Shown: in pieces, positions 43,983 to 53,002 of the stretch | Numbering within the stretch: the stretch's first letter is position 1 | Layout: the number at the start of each line of letters is the position of its first letter | DNA from: Caballeronia sordidicola | GTDB lineage: Bacteria; Pseudomonadota; Gammaproteobacteria; Burkholderiales; Burkholderiaceae | Direction of reading: 5' to 3' | NCBI RefSeq assembly: GCF_002220365.1 | Contig: NZ_MTHB01000110.1 | Coordinates: 124,001 to 188,000 of the forward strand | DNA length: 64,000 nucleotides | The notes under the pieces: generated by a model | Databases searched by the model: none | Told to the model about the DNA's origin: nothing | What the model saw: the letters and a program-made list of their open reading frames with translations, nothing else | Position numbers and translations under genes: made by a program

Positions 43983-44090
43983 GGTGGTTCTCCTCCTGAG
44001 GTGGGCTATCAGGCTTCAGCCGTTAGGGGAGCCTTGGCGCTCCCTTTTCTTGATCTTGTCTTGTGCAGTGTCCACTTTCGTCAGCTTCAG

Positions 44091-45116
44091 TCAGCTTTTC
44101 TTGCGCCGCAAAATATCGGCATAGACAGCGAGAATGATGATGAGACCCGTCACCACGATCTGCCATTCCTGAGCGACCGACATGATGCGCAGTCCGTTGG
44201 TCAGCACGCTCATGATGAAGGCGCCGATGATCGTGCCCAGGATCGTGCCCGAACCGCCGCTGAGCGAAGTCCCGCCAATGACCACGGCGGCGATCGCTTC
44301 GAGTTCGTAACCTTGGCCTAGCGCCGGCTGGGCCGAATTCAGCCGCGAGGCGATGAGCAACCCGGCGACGCCGCAAATTGCCCCGCTCAGGCCGTAAATC
44401 GCGATCTTCCATCGGTCGACATTCACGCCGGAAAGGCGCACCGCTTCTTCGTTGCTGCCGAGCGCAAAGGTGTAGCGGCCAAGCGCCGTGCGATTCAGCG
44501 TGATCGAACTCACCACCGCCAGGAAAAACAGGATCAGCACTGCGTTCGGAATGGGCAGGCTCGGGATCAAATAGCCGATCAGTGAATCCTGAGAGATCCT
44601 GTAGAAGTTCTCGGTGTCGCTGAAATAGATAGGCTTGTCGGCCGAGACGACGAGCGAAAGCCCTTTGAGCAGCAGCATCATGCCCAGGGTGGCAATGAAC
44701 GGCGGTATCTTCATCTTCGCCGTGAGGGTGCCCGAAATGGTCCCGCAAAGCGCGCCCGTGCCAATCGCAGCAATCACGCCGATCGACATCGGCAAGTGCC
44801 AGTACGTCAGGAACACGCCGCAAATGACGGCCGTGAAAGTCATCAACGTGCCGACGGACAAATCGATGCCGCCGGTGATGATGACGAACGTGCAAGCGAT
44901 CGCCAGAACGCCGTTGACCGCCGTCGCCTGCAGGATCCCGAGCATGTTGTCCATCTGCATGAAGGCGGGCGAGGCGAAGCTGAAAAAGGCCAGCAGCAGG
45001 ACCAGGCTCCCGAAGGCGAGCAGCTTTTGCAAGGCGGTCGGCGAGAAGAGGCGGGCTCTCAGGGCGGACGCCCGTCCCCGATTACCCAGCGCCGAAGTAT
45101 CCGATGGCAGTGTCAT
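44091..45116 (-). CDS. Sugar ABC transporter permease (fucose-type)
   Basis: 341 residues, about eight to ten membrane helices. RbsC-type motifs are TGGIDLSVGTLMTFTAV, GSNEEAVRLSGVNVDRWKIAIYGLSGA and GGTSLSGGSGTILGTIIGAFIM. It is a single permease that should act as a homodimer, unlike the YtfT/YjfF pair. The gene follows the ATPase by 24 bases and precedes the binding-protein gene by 108 bases. Confidence 0.88.
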   Translation of the reverse strand: MTLPSDTSALGNRGRASALRARLFSPTALQKLLAFGSLVLLLAFFSFASPAFMQMDNMLGILQATAVNGVLAIACTFVIITGGIDLSVGTLMTFTAVICGVFLTYWHLPMSIGVIAAIGTGALCGTISGTLTAKMKIPPFIATLGMMLLLKGLSLVVSADKPIYFSDTENFYRISQDSLIGYLIPSLPIPNAVLILFFLAVVSSITLNRTALGRYTFALGSNEEAVRLSGVNVDRWKIAIYGLSGAICGVAGLLIASRLNSAQPALGQGYELEAIAAVVIGGTSLSGGSGTILGTIIGAFIMSVLTNGLRIMSVAQEWQIVVTGLIIILAVYADILRRKKS

Positions 45117-45140
45117 GAAACGAACCTCTCCTCTAGAGAC

Positions 45141-46652
45141 TCATGCCGCTTTTAAGGTTTCACGCTGCGTCGCCAGTTGCATGATGCTCTCCTGCGTCGC
45201 CTCCGTGGCTGAGAGTTCGCCGGTAATGCGGCCCTCGCACATCACGACGATCCGGTCGCTCATGCGCAAGATCTCCGGCAGTTCGGAAGAGATCATCACG
45301 ATCGCCTTGCCCTCGTCCGCGAGCGAGCGCAGGAGCTTGTAGATTTCGCTCTTGGCGCCGACGTCGATGCCGCGCGTCGGCTCGTCGAAGAAGAGCACAT
45401 CGCAGTCGCGCTCGAGCCATTTGGCGATGACAATTTTCTGCTGATTGCCGCCGGAGAGGAGCCGCACTTCCTGCGTTGCAGAGGGCGTACGAATGGCGAG
45501 CAGACTGATGAAATGGGTGGCTGTCCGGCGTATCTGGGCGCGGCGCAAGAAAACGCTGAGCGACAGGAATTTGCGCAGGTTGGACATCACGATGTTCGAT
45601 TCGACGTCCATTCCGGTTGCAAGGCCGAAGCGCTTGCGGTCTTCCGAGAGATAGCCGATACCGCGTGCCACCGCGTCGCTCGGCGTCCTGATCGTCACCT
45701 TCACGCCTTTCACCAGAATTTCGCCAGATTCGATCGGATCGGCGCCGAACACTGCTCGGGCAACCTCGGTTCGACCGGCGCCCATCAGGCCCGCGAAGCC
45801 CAATATCTCGCCTTTGCGCAGCGCGAAGCTCACGTCCCTGACCAGCGGGCCGGCGTTCAGATTCTTTACTTCGAGCGCGACTTCGCCTGTGCCTGCAACG
45901 CTACGAGAAGGCGCGGCGTCGGTCAAAGCTCGCCCCACCATCATCCCGATGATCGCTTCGACGCGGGTGTCGCGGGCGGTGACCGTGGCTACATATTCCC
46001 CGTCACGCAACACGGTGACGCGATCGGAAATCTGCTTCAGCTCGTCCATCTTGTGCGAGATATAGATGATGCCCACGCCCCGGCTCTTCAGTTCCCGGAT
46101 GATGCGAAAGAGCTCGGCGATCTCGGCGTCGTTGAGCGCGGAGGTGGGCTCGTCCATGATCAGGACGCGCGAATCGAAGGACAAGGCCTTGGCGATCTCG
46201 ACCATCTGCTGGCTGGCGACGGTGAGGGTGCCGACAATCGCGCGCGGGTCCAGATTTACATGCATGCGGGCAAGAATCTCGCGCGCTTGCGCGTTGAGCT
46301 TGTCTTCGTCGAGGAACAGGCCGAGGCGTCCGCGCGGTTCGCGGCCGATGAACATATTCTGGGCGACGCTCAGATGGTTCATCAACTGGAGTTCCTGATG
46401 AATGATGCAGACGCCCATCGCCTGCGCCTCGCGCGGGCTTGAGAAGTCGACGGGTTGGCCGTCATAGAGGATTTCGCCGGAATCCCGGGTGTAGACGCCA
46501 GCAAGGATTTTCATCAGCGTCGACTTGCCGGCACCATTCTCGCCCATGACCGTGTGGACTTCACCCGCCATCAGCTCGAACTGGATTTCGTGAAGCGCCC
46601 TTACGCCGGGAAAGCGCTTGCTGAGCCTTTTGACGGAAATGAGCGGGATCAT
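45141..46652 (-). CDS. Sugar ABC transporter ATP-binding protein (fucose-type)
   Basis: 503 residues with two ABC domains: [26 protein letters not shown] and, in the second half, [32 protein letters not shown] and [19 protein letters not shown]. The tandem ATPase layout is that of RbsA/MglA. It is the first gene of the unit ATPase-permease-binding protein-dehydratase. There is no clear Shine-Dalgarno sequence before the ATG at 46652, so translation may be weak, or a start further in may be used. Confidence 0.88.
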   Translation of the reverse strand: MIPLISVKRLSKRFPGVRALHEIQFELMAGEVHTVMGENGAGKSTLMKILAGVYTRDSGEILYDGQPVDFSSPREAQAMGVCIIHQELQLMNHLSVAQNMFIGREPRGRLGLFLDEDKLNAQAREILARMHVNLDPRAIVGTLTVASQQMVEIAKALSFDSRVLIMDEPTSALNDAEIAELFRIIRELKSRGVGIIYISHKMDELKQISDRVTVLRDGEYVATVTARDTRVEAIIGMMVGRALTDAAPSRSVAGTGEVALEVKNLNAGPLVRDVSFALRKGEILGFAGLMGAGRTEVARAVFGADPIESGEILVKGVKVTIRTPSDAVARGIGYLSEDRKRFGLATGMDVESNIVMSNLRKFLSLSVFLRRAQIRRTATHFISLLAIRTPSATQEVRLLSGGNQQKIVIAKWLERDCDVLFFDEPTRGIDVGAKSEIYKLLRSLADEGKAIVMISSELPEILRMSDRIVVMCEGRITGELSATEATQESIMQLATQRETLKAA

Positions 46653-47179
46653 GGAGTGGATTTACCGACAAGTGCGCGCCGGCCGCCTGCCTCATCGCGG
46701 GAGACGGGTCGAAAAAGCGCCGGGCGTCGGTACGCCGGGCGCCGCTGCGCCGGTCGCAGCCGGGTATGGCGGCGAAAAGCGCGGTGAAAAGCGCGGTGAA
46801 AAGCGCGGTGAAAAGCGCGGTGAAATTCGCGGTTCAACTCGCAACGAGAAGCCAGACACATTGCTGGGCCCCCAAGCCGATGTGCCACGATTCTACGACG
46901 CTGAACGGCGGCGGCTCAATGGTAGGCATTCCCTAGTGTCGGGAGCAAATGTGCCTTGCGCATCGACACGAGTTCGCGGCAATAACGCAGATTGGTATCA
47001 GCCACGCCGAAGCTGCGCTCAGCGACTCCATCGGAATACCGCCGCACTTGTTACTCCCGCCGTTCGATTTCCGGTGCCAGACTTGTCTCACAGCCAACAA
47101 CCAGCGATGAGCAGCGAGCGCAGGCGCGCTTTAGTCGCGAAGCGCGGGAATTTGTCCCCACCAGGAGAGTGCAAAAACC
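46653..47179. other. Intergenic region with a 12-base repeat, no gene accepted
   Basis: 527 bases separate the divergent ABC ATPase and DUF899 genes. An open frame through it (46618-47316, plus strand) translates the repeat as EKRG units, but it overlaps both genes and has no known domain. Promoters for both flanking genes are expected here but were not resolved. Confidence 0.5.
46771..46842. repeat. 12-base tandem repeat, six units
   Basis: Units of GGTGAAAAGCGC: the first has GGC in place of GGT, the next three are perfect, and the last two are degenerate (GGTGAAATTCGC, GGTTCAACTCGC). It lies about 120 bases before the fucose-type ATPase start, upstream of it on the minus strand. Copy number may vary between strains. 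Confidence 0.85.
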
Positions 47180-47974
47180 ATGACCCCATCAACCGAGAAC
47201 GGACGGAAAGACGGACAGCCTGCCATGCATACACCACCGGTGGTGTCGTCGCAGGCGTGGAAGGCGGCGCGCGAGCAACTGCTCGTGAAGGAAAAGGCCC
47301 ACACCCGCGCCCGTGACGCACTCGCCGCCGAGCGCCGGCGCATGCCGTGGATGGCCGTGGAGACGGCATACGCGTTCGAGGGGCCTGGGGGCAAGGCCAG
47401 CCTGCTCGACCTGTTCGACGGCCGGCGTCAGCTGATCGTCTACCGCGCCTTCTTCGAGCCGGGCGTGTTCGGCTGGCCCGAGCACGCCTGCCGGGGCTGC
47501 TCCATGGTGGCCGATCAGGTTGCCCACCTCGCGCACCTGAACGCCCGTGACACGACCCTCGTCTTCGTCTCGCGTGCGCCTCAGGCGGACATCGCGCGGC
47601 TGAAGGCGCAGATGGGCTGGGAGATGCCGTGGTTCACCCTCACGGACAGCTTCGACGCTGACTTCAGCGTGGACGAGTGGCACGGCACGAACGTGTTTTA
47701 CCGCGACGGCGACCGCGTGTTCCGCACCTACTTCATCAACAGCCGTGGCGACGAGCAGATGGGGAGCACCTGGAACTACCTCGACATTACGCCGCTTGGC
47801 CGCCAGGAGGCTTGGGAGGACTCACCGGAGGGCTACCCTCAAACCCCGACCTACAAGTGGTGGAACTGGCACGACGGCTACGTGGCAGACGCCGCGCCCG
47901 ACAAGAAGTGGGTCGAGGTATCGGACGCCGGAGAGGCGGTGTTCCGAGACCAGGACGCGAGCACGAAGCCATGA
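47180..47974 (+). CDS. DUF899 family (thioredoxin-fold-like) protein
   Basis: 264 residues, start behind AGGAG. The DUF899 layout is visible: VVSSQAWKAAREQLLVKEK at the N-terminus, RRRMPWMAVE, LLDLFDGRRQLIVYRAFFEPG, CRGCSMVADQVAHLAHL and, near the end, TYKWWNWHDGY. The CxxC-like pair (Cys-Arg-Gly-Cys near residue 109) sits where thioredoxin folds have their active site. The protein is cytosolic. The family's reaction is not known to me, and a redox or peroxide role is only a guess. It converges on the serine hydrolase gene with a gap of 24 bases. Confidence 0.82.
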   Translation: MTPSTENGRKDGQPAMHTPPVVSSQAWKAAREQLLVKEKAHTRARDALAAERRRMPWMAVETAYAFEGPGGKASLLDLFDGRRQLIVYRAFFEPGVFGWPEHACRGCSMVADQVAHLAHLNARDTTLVFVSRAPQADIARLKAQMGWEMPWFTLTDSFDADFSVDEWHGTNVFYRDGDRVFRTYFINSRGDEQMGSTWNYLDITPLGRQEAWEDSPEGYPQTPTYKWWNWHDGYVADAAPDKKWVEVSDAGEAVFRDQDASTKP

Positions 47975-47998
47975 CCATGAGCCAGGCCGGTTTCGGCG

Positions 47999-49150
47999 TC
48001 ATGCCGCTGGTACGGTCGCTCCCACCTGCTGGTACACCGCCGTCTCGAAGCCAATGAGCGTCTCGACGACAGGCATGTCGAAAAAAGGCAGCAGCTGCGT
48101 CATCAGCACCCCGCCGATGCCCTTGGAGCGGTCGATCCAATAGTAGGAATTGAAAACGCCGGCCCAGTCGGCGGTGCCGTTGCTGCGCATGCCCGGCACG
48201 TCGTCGAGCGTGAGGTGAAAACCCAGCCCCCAGCCCTGCGGCACTGGCGCTGCGGGCACGTCGTTGGACAGTTCGGGCATCGCGGACTTCAGCAGCTCGG
48301 GGAGCTCGATTCTCCCGAGGTGGTTCTGCAACGCCATCTGCACGGTCGCCGGTTCGAGGATGCCGGCACCGTCGTCGAGCCATGCCTGCACGAAGCGGCC
48401 GTAGTCCTGCACCGTTCCGTAAGACCCGTGGCCGGCAGCGTCCCATTCGGAAGTTGGCGGCAGATCGACTGTTGAAGGCGCGAGCGTGCCGTCGGTCTGG
48501 CGCTGCATCACGCGCAGCAGCTGGCCGCGCTGCCCGGCGCTGGGCGTGAATGTCGAGTCGGTCATTCCGAGCGGCCCGTACACGTGCTGCTGGAGGTAGC
48601 TGCCCAAACTCTGTCCCGATAGCTTCTCGACAATGAGCCCGAGCCAGTCGGTGTTGGTGCCGTACTCCCAGACAGTGCCGGGATCGTTGACGAGCGGCAC
48701 CGAGAGACTGCTCTTCAGTCCCGTGAGCGGGTGGGGCTCACCCGTGAGCTGGTGGTAGCGCATCAACTTCTCGTTGAGGAAGAAGTAGCCCAGTCCGGCC
48801 GAGTGAGTCATCAGTTGGCGCACTGTGGCGTGGCTGGCAGGCGCGCGCAAGCGTGGCTTGTCGCCGTCGAAGCCGTCCAGCACCTGCAACTGACCGAACG
48901 CCGGCAAAATCGATTCGACGGTGGCATCAAGACTCAGCAGCCCCTTCTCCACGAACTGCAGTGCGGCCGTGGTGGCAACCGCCTTCGTCATCGAGGCGTT
49001 GCGGAACATCGTGCGTTGGCTTGCCTCGCCGGCGGCGTGATGGAACAGCGGGCCGCTGCGGTCAACTACTACTGCCGCAATGCCGTGAACAGCGCCCTTC
49101 GAGACAGCGTCGTCCAGCAGCGCCTTGATGGCAGAACCGTCAAAAGTCAT
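47999..49150 (-). CDS. Beta-lactamase-fold serine hydrolase (class C/EstB-like)
   Basis: The start at MTFDGSAIKALLDDAV, behind AGGAG, gives 383 residues. The frame opening at 49315 adds an unlikely N-terminus. Class C-like marks are NASMTKAVATTAALQFVEKG (Ser-x-x-Lys), LMTHSAGLGYFF, WEYGTNTDWLGLIVEKLSGQ (Tyr-x-Asn) and a C-terminal PQGWGLGFHL. No signal peptide is present, so the protein is probably an esterase acting inside the cell rather than a periplasmic beta-lactamase. The substrate is unknown. Confidence 0.85.
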   Translation of the reverse strand: MTFDGSAIKALLDDAVSKGAVHGIAAVVVDRSGPLFHHAAGEASQRTMFRNASMTKAVATTAALQFVEKGLLSLDATVESILPAFGQLQVLDGFDGDKPRLRAPASHATVRQLMTHSAGLGYFFLNEKLMRYHQLTGEPHPLTGLKSSLSVPLVNDPGTVWEYGTNTDWLGLIVEKLSGQSLGSYLQQHVYGPLGMTDSTFTPSAGQRGQLLRVMQRQTDGTLAPSTVDLPPTSEWDAAGHGSYGTVQDYGRFVQAWLDDGAGILEPATVQMALQNHLGRIELPELLKSAMPELSNDVPAAPVPQGWGLGFHLTLDDVPGMRSNGTADWAGVFNSYYWIDRSKGIGGVLMTQLLPFFDMPVVETLIGFETAVYQQVGATVPAA

Positions 49151-49448
49151 GGTTGTCTCCTGCGTTCGTGATTGAGGATCCGTACGGGGCATCGCCGCTG
49201 GTACGGGCCGTGCCATTTTGCGCCAACGAGCTGGACAAAGCAGACGATGGATGAACTGCGCATTTTGGTGATGGGTTGGCTTGCGGTGCCAGCGTCTACA
49301 GCCAGCCGTCGGCAATCAGGAAGATAGCGCATGTTTTTTGCTTAAGCGATGGAGCGAAGGGGCATATGGCAAGAGCAACGTGCAGCATGGCTGGCGATAA
49401 GCCCGCCACGCGAGGGCGGCTGCCCGGCCGGTGAGCGTGGGAGGATCT

Positions 49449-50462
49449 ATGCAAGGAAGCAATGACCGGGTACGCGCTGCAATTCTTGCCGTGGTGGTGT
49501 TGCTGCTTGCCTCATGCGGCGGAGGTGGAAGTGGCTCGAGTGGTGCGCCCAACCCGCCGGGCGGCATTGATCTGCAGGTTGTCTCGTTCGGCGACAGTTT
49601 GTCGGACGTCGGGACCTACGCGCCGATCGCCAGCGCGGTCGGCGGAGGGCGGTTCACGACCAATCCGGGCCAAGTGTGGACTCAGGACGTTGCGCAATAC
49701 TACGGAGATAAGCTCACCGCTGCGTTCACGATCGACATCACTCATGAATTGAGTGCGCAAGGTGGCCTCGGCTATGCGGAGGGCGGGGCCACGGTGGCAA
49801 CGCCGGCAAACCAGTACGACTTTCTCACCGACGTGATCGGCAATATTGAAATGCCCGTGAATCAGCAGGTGTCGAGCTATCTGGCTTCTCACGGCAGCTT
49901 CAACTCGGGTCAACTGGTGCTGGTCTGGGCTGGCGCTAACGACGTGCTCCGCGCCGGGTCGCTGCCGGCCGCGGCGCCGACCGTGCAGACGGCGGCAACC
50001 ACCTTGGCTCAAGTTGTCGGACAGATTGTCCAGGGCGGCGCCACTCATGTCGTAGTGGTCAATGTCCCGAACATCGGACTGACGCCCAAGGGCATTACTT
50101 CGTCCGACGGCGGGGCAAACCTGACTCAGTTATCGCAACTGTTCAACAATGACCTGAACGCTGCCTTGCAGGCCGATGGCCTTCAAGGCAAGGTGATCCA
50201 GATCGATGCTTATACATGGGCGGATCAGATCATTGCGAACTTTCAGGCGAATGGCTTTGCCGTGTCCAACACCAGCACCGCCTGCGACCCTTCGAAAACG
50301 CCCGATGACACGTCGTTGCTGTGCTCGCCGGCTACCTACGCAACGCCCAATGCCGACCAGACGTACATCTTCGCCGACGACATTCATCCGACAACGCGTC
50401 TGCATGCGCTGTTCGCTCAGTTCGTGGAGCAGCAGGTCGCCGCGAGCGGTCTTGGTCATTGA
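49449..50462 (+). CDS. GDSL/SGNH-family lipase or esterase, lipoprotein
   Basis: The ATG at 49449 follows GGGAGG and gives 337 residues. A GTG at 49431 is less likely. A signal peptide leads to a lipobox (LLASCGGGG), then the SGNH domain: FGDSLSDVG with the nucleophile Ser, a Gly in EGGATVATP, VWAGANDVL with the Asn, and FADDIHPTTRLH with the Asp/His pair. The protein should sit in the outer membrane or be released. Enzymes of this type hydrolyse lipids or carry out cholesterol acyl transfer. The poly-Gly linker after the Cys matches the lipoprotein at 39 kb. Confidence 0.88.
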   Translation: MQGSNDRVRAAILAVVVLLLASCGGGGSGSSGAPNPPGGIDLQVVSFGDSLSDVGTYAPIASAVGGGRFTTNPGQVWTQDVAQYYGDKLTAAFTIDITHELSAQGGLGYAEGGATVATPANQYDFLTDVIGNIEMPVNQQVSSYLASHGSFNSGQLVLVWAGANDVLRAGSLPAAAPTVQTAATTLAQVVGQIVQGGATHVVVVNVPNIGLTPKGITSSDGGANLTQLSQLFNNDLNAALQADGLQGKVIQIDAYTWADQIIANFQANGFAVSNTSTACDPSKTPDDTSLLCSPATYATPNADQTYIFADDIHPTTRLHALFAQFVEQQVAASGLGH

Positions 50463-50954
50463 TCCTCGGAAATGACGACTTGCCGACTCAATTGTCGGGC
50501 ACTCATATGTCCGGTCCGACTTCGTCTTGCTATCGCGTCGATCAAGAGCGTTCCTGGACGCCGTGAACACGAGGTAGTTCGCAAACTTGCTCTCGCCGAA
50601 ACGGCGGCAAGCACCCCTCGCTAAACCTCGAATCCGGCGGGACATGGCGGTCTTACGCTGCGAAACATCGTCCAACCGAGCAGCGACTTCGTGCAGTGCT
50701 TCACTTGAGCATTGATACTTCCACAGAACGCTCGCGTGTACAGCAACGACGAACCTGCGATGGCGCTTATGGGGCGTGGGATCGGGTGTTTGGCTTGTGC
50801 CCTCAGGCATCCCCATCAGGGTTAACCCATTCGAAACTGTGCGACAACTTACCTACAGTTCTTGCATCCCAGCTTGTTTCAAACGCGCAGGCATTTCTGC
50901 CTAGGGGCGTCTGGCGGTGTGTGCGCAGTTCCACGAACGCAAAGGAGATGACAG
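50463..50954. other. Intergenic region, no recognised gene
   Basis: 492 bases lie between the lipase and NCS1 genes. Open frames on both strands run through it but only as extensions into neighbouring genes. Their translations (for example the minus-strand one around 50520-50800) have no features I recognise. It may include an insertion-sequence scar, but I cannot identify ends. Confidence 0.35.
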
Positions 50955-52412
50955 ATGGAAATCCGCGATCCTTCCCCCGGCCTCTACAACGACGATCTCG
51001 CGCCCGCCAGGGAGCGCAACTGGGGTGCCTTCAGCATCTTCAACGTGTGGACCTCCGACGTGCACAGCCTTTGGGGCTACTACCTCGCCGCGAGCCTGTT
51101 CCTTCTGTGCGGCAGCTTTATCAACTTTGTGCTGGCGATCGGGATCGGCTCGCTGGTGATCTTCGCGCTGATGAACCTGATCGGCTACGCTGGCGAGAAG
51201 ACCGGCGTGCCTTACCCCGTGCTGGCGCGCGCCTCCTTTGGCGTGTGGGGGGCGAACCTGGCGGCGCTGGTGCGCGCCGTGGTGGCCTGCTTCTGGTATG
51301 GCGCGCAGACAGCAGCAGCTTCGAGCGCGATGGTCGCGCTGCTGATCCGCAACGACAGCCTGATGGACTTTCACAAGGGCACGCACTTCCTGGGCCACTC
51401 GGGACTGGAGGTGATCTGCTACGTGGTCATCTGGGCCCTGCAGTTGCTCATCATCCAGAAGGGCATGGAGACGGTCCGCAAATTCCAGGATTGGGCCGGT
51501 CCGGCGGTGTGGGTCGCGATGCTGATCCTGGCCATCGGCCTGTGCGTCAAGGCCGGTGGCTTTTCATTCAGCAGTGGCATTCCGATGGACGTGCTACTCG
51601 ATAAGACCAAGGACGCCGGCGTCAGTGGTGAGCCCGGCTCGTTCTGGGCGCTGATGGCAGTGGGCGCGACCTGGATCACCTACTTCGCGGCGCTATACCT
51701 GAACTTTTGCGACTTCTCGCGCTACGCGAAAAACCGCAGCGCAGTGAAGAAAGGCAATTTGTGGGGACTGCCGGTCAACCTGATCGCGTTCTCGCTGGTC
51801 GCGGGCGTCACCACCATCGCCGCCTTCAAGGTGTACGGCGAAGTGATGCTGCACCCCGAACAGATCTCGGCGAAGTTCGACAGTTGGGTGCTGGCACTCA
51901 TCGCGGCGCTGACTTTTGCAGTCGCCACGCTGGGCATTAACGTGGTGGCCAATTTCGTCTCGGCCGCGTTCGACATCTCCAACACGTTCCCCAAGCAGAT
52001 CAGCTTCAAGAGGGGCGGCTATATTGCCGCGGCCATCGCCCTGGTGCTCTACCCGTTCGCGCCGTGGGAAGGCAACGCCGCGCACTTCGTCAACGCCATA
52101 GGCGCCACGATGGGCCCGCTGCTGGGGATCATCCTGGTGGACTACTATCTAGTGGCCAAGGGCAACATCAACGTCGCGGAGCTCTATCAGGAGCACGGCG
52201 AGTACCGCTACGAAGGCGGCTGGAATATCAACGCGGTGGTCGCCGCGGCGGTCGGCAGCGTGTTTTCGACCTTCTTGCCCAACTTCACCAACCTGCTGCC
52301 GGCCTGGTGGAATACCTATGGCTGGTTCTTCGGGGTGGCGATCGGCGGCGGCATGTATCTGATCATGGCAACGCTGCGGCCACGTACCGCGATCGCGGCG
52401 ACCCGCGCTTGA
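50955..52412 (+). CDS. NCS1-family nucleobase/hydantoin/allantoin transporter
   Basis: 485 residues behind AAAGGAG with about twelve membrane helices. Family marks are NWGAFSIFNVWTSDVHSLWGYY near the N-terminus, YPVLARASFGVWGANLAALVRAVVACFWYGAQTA in helices 2-3 (residues about 85-120), NFCDFSRYAKN and INVVANFVSAAFD. These residues line the substrate and sodium sites of Mhp1. Substrates are purines, pyrimidines, allantoin or hydantoins. No catabolic genes lie next to it, so the exact substrate is not predicted. Confidence 0.85.
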   Translation: MEIRDPSPGLYNDDLAPARERNWGAFSIFNVWTSDVHSLWGYYLAASLFLLCGSFINFVLAIGIGSLVIFALMNLIGYAGEKTGVPYPVLARASFGVWGANLAALVRAVVACFWYGAQTAAASSAMVALLIRNDSLMDFHKGTHFLGHSGLEVICYVVIWALQLLIIQKGMETVRKFQDWAGPAVWVAMLILAIGLCVKAGGFSFSSGIPMDVLLDKTKDAGVSGEPGSFWALMAVGATWITYFAALYLNFCDFSRYAKNRSAVKKGNLWGLPVNLIAFSLVAGVTTIAAFKVYGEVMLHPEQISAKFDSWVLALIAALTFAVATLGINVVANFVSAAFDISNTFPKQISFKRGGYIAAAIALVLYPFAPWEGNAAHFVNAIGATMGPLLGIILVDYYLVAKGNINVAELYQEHGEYRYEGGWNINAVVAAAVGSVFSTFLPNFTNLLPAWWNTYGWFFGVAIGGGMYLIMATLRPRTAIAATRA

Positions 52413-52527
52413 TGGATTGTTCGGGCCGTCCGGCTTTCCAGTTAAGAGACATTCGCGGCTCCGCACTCCACAGCCAGACGGAGTTCATAGCTTTAAGCCA
52501 GGCGTCGTGTAGCAACCAGGCCTTCAA

Positions 52528-52935
52528 CTACACGGTCGGCGAAAGCGATTCGATGATTCGGCACTCGGCGACTGTGCCGCAGCTGCATTGATCAATCAAA
52601 CTGTCCAGTTCGACCTTCAGCGCTTGGAGATCAGCTATCTTTCGCTCGACGTCGCGGCGGTGCTCATTGGCGATCGCGTCGATCGCAGCACACGACTGCG
52701 TTCGGTCATCTGCGACCGACAAAAGCTCGCGCACCTGGTCGAGTGAGAAGCCCAACTCTCGAGCCCGCCGGATGAACCCCAGCCGGTTGAGGTGGGAGAT
52801 ATCGTAGGCGCGATAGTTGCCGCCTGTGCGTTCAGGTTGCGGTAACACACCGATCTTTTCATAAAACCGGATCGTTTCTACCTTCGCGCCTGTCTGTTTT
52901 GCCAGATGACCAATCGTCAAAACCGATGAATCCAT
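52528..52935 (-). CDS. cadR: MerR-family Cd(II)/Pb(II)-type regulator
   Basis: 135 residues. The MerR helix-turn-helix (IGHLAKQTGAKVETIRFYEKIGVL) is followed by a dimerisation helix and a metal loop with cysteines near 82 (QSCAAID) and in DQCSCGTVAECRIIES at the C-terminus. These are typical of CadR/PbrR. The histidine tail of Pseudomonas CadR is missing. It is divergent from the P-type ATPase gene, and the shared promoter has the stretched spacer that MerR proteins twist. It likely activates cadA on Cd, Pb or Zn. Confidence 0.87.
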   Translation of the reverse strand: MDSSVLTIGHLAKQTGAKVETIRFYEKIGVLPQPERTGGNYRAYDISHLNRLGFIRRARELGFSLDQVRELLSVADDRTQSCAAIDAIANEHRRDVERKIADLQALKVELDSLIDQCSCGTVAECRIIESLSPTV

Positions 52936-52938
52936 TCC

Positions 52939-52969
52939 TTGACCCTCTAGTTACTACAGGGTCTATGCT
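52939..52969 (+). promoter_or_regulatory. CadR-controlled promoter with 19-base spacer and dyad operator
   Basis: TTGACC (-35, 52939-52944) and TATGCT (-10, 52964-52969) are 19 bases apart, longer than usual, as in MerR-activated promoters. The operator GACCCTCTAG-TTA-CTACAGGGTC fills the spacer and is symmetric except for one base. It is only four bases from the cadR start codon. Confidence 0.85.
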
Positions 52970-53002
52970 AGTGCTCAATATGAAGTTCGTCGAGGTTACC
53001 CA

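Noticed and set aside
45513..46442. 309-residue frame opposite the fucose-type ATPase
   Set aside because: Antisense to a conserved ABC ATPase; no RBS or family features.
46618..47316. Plus-strand frame with EKRG repeats as a possible gene
   Set aside because: It overlaps the start of one gene and the start of the next. The repeated peptide comes only from the 12-base DNA repeat.
50696..51604. 302-residue frame overlapping the NCS1 gene
   Set aside because: Its second half is the NCS1 gene read in another frame, and the first half has no features.
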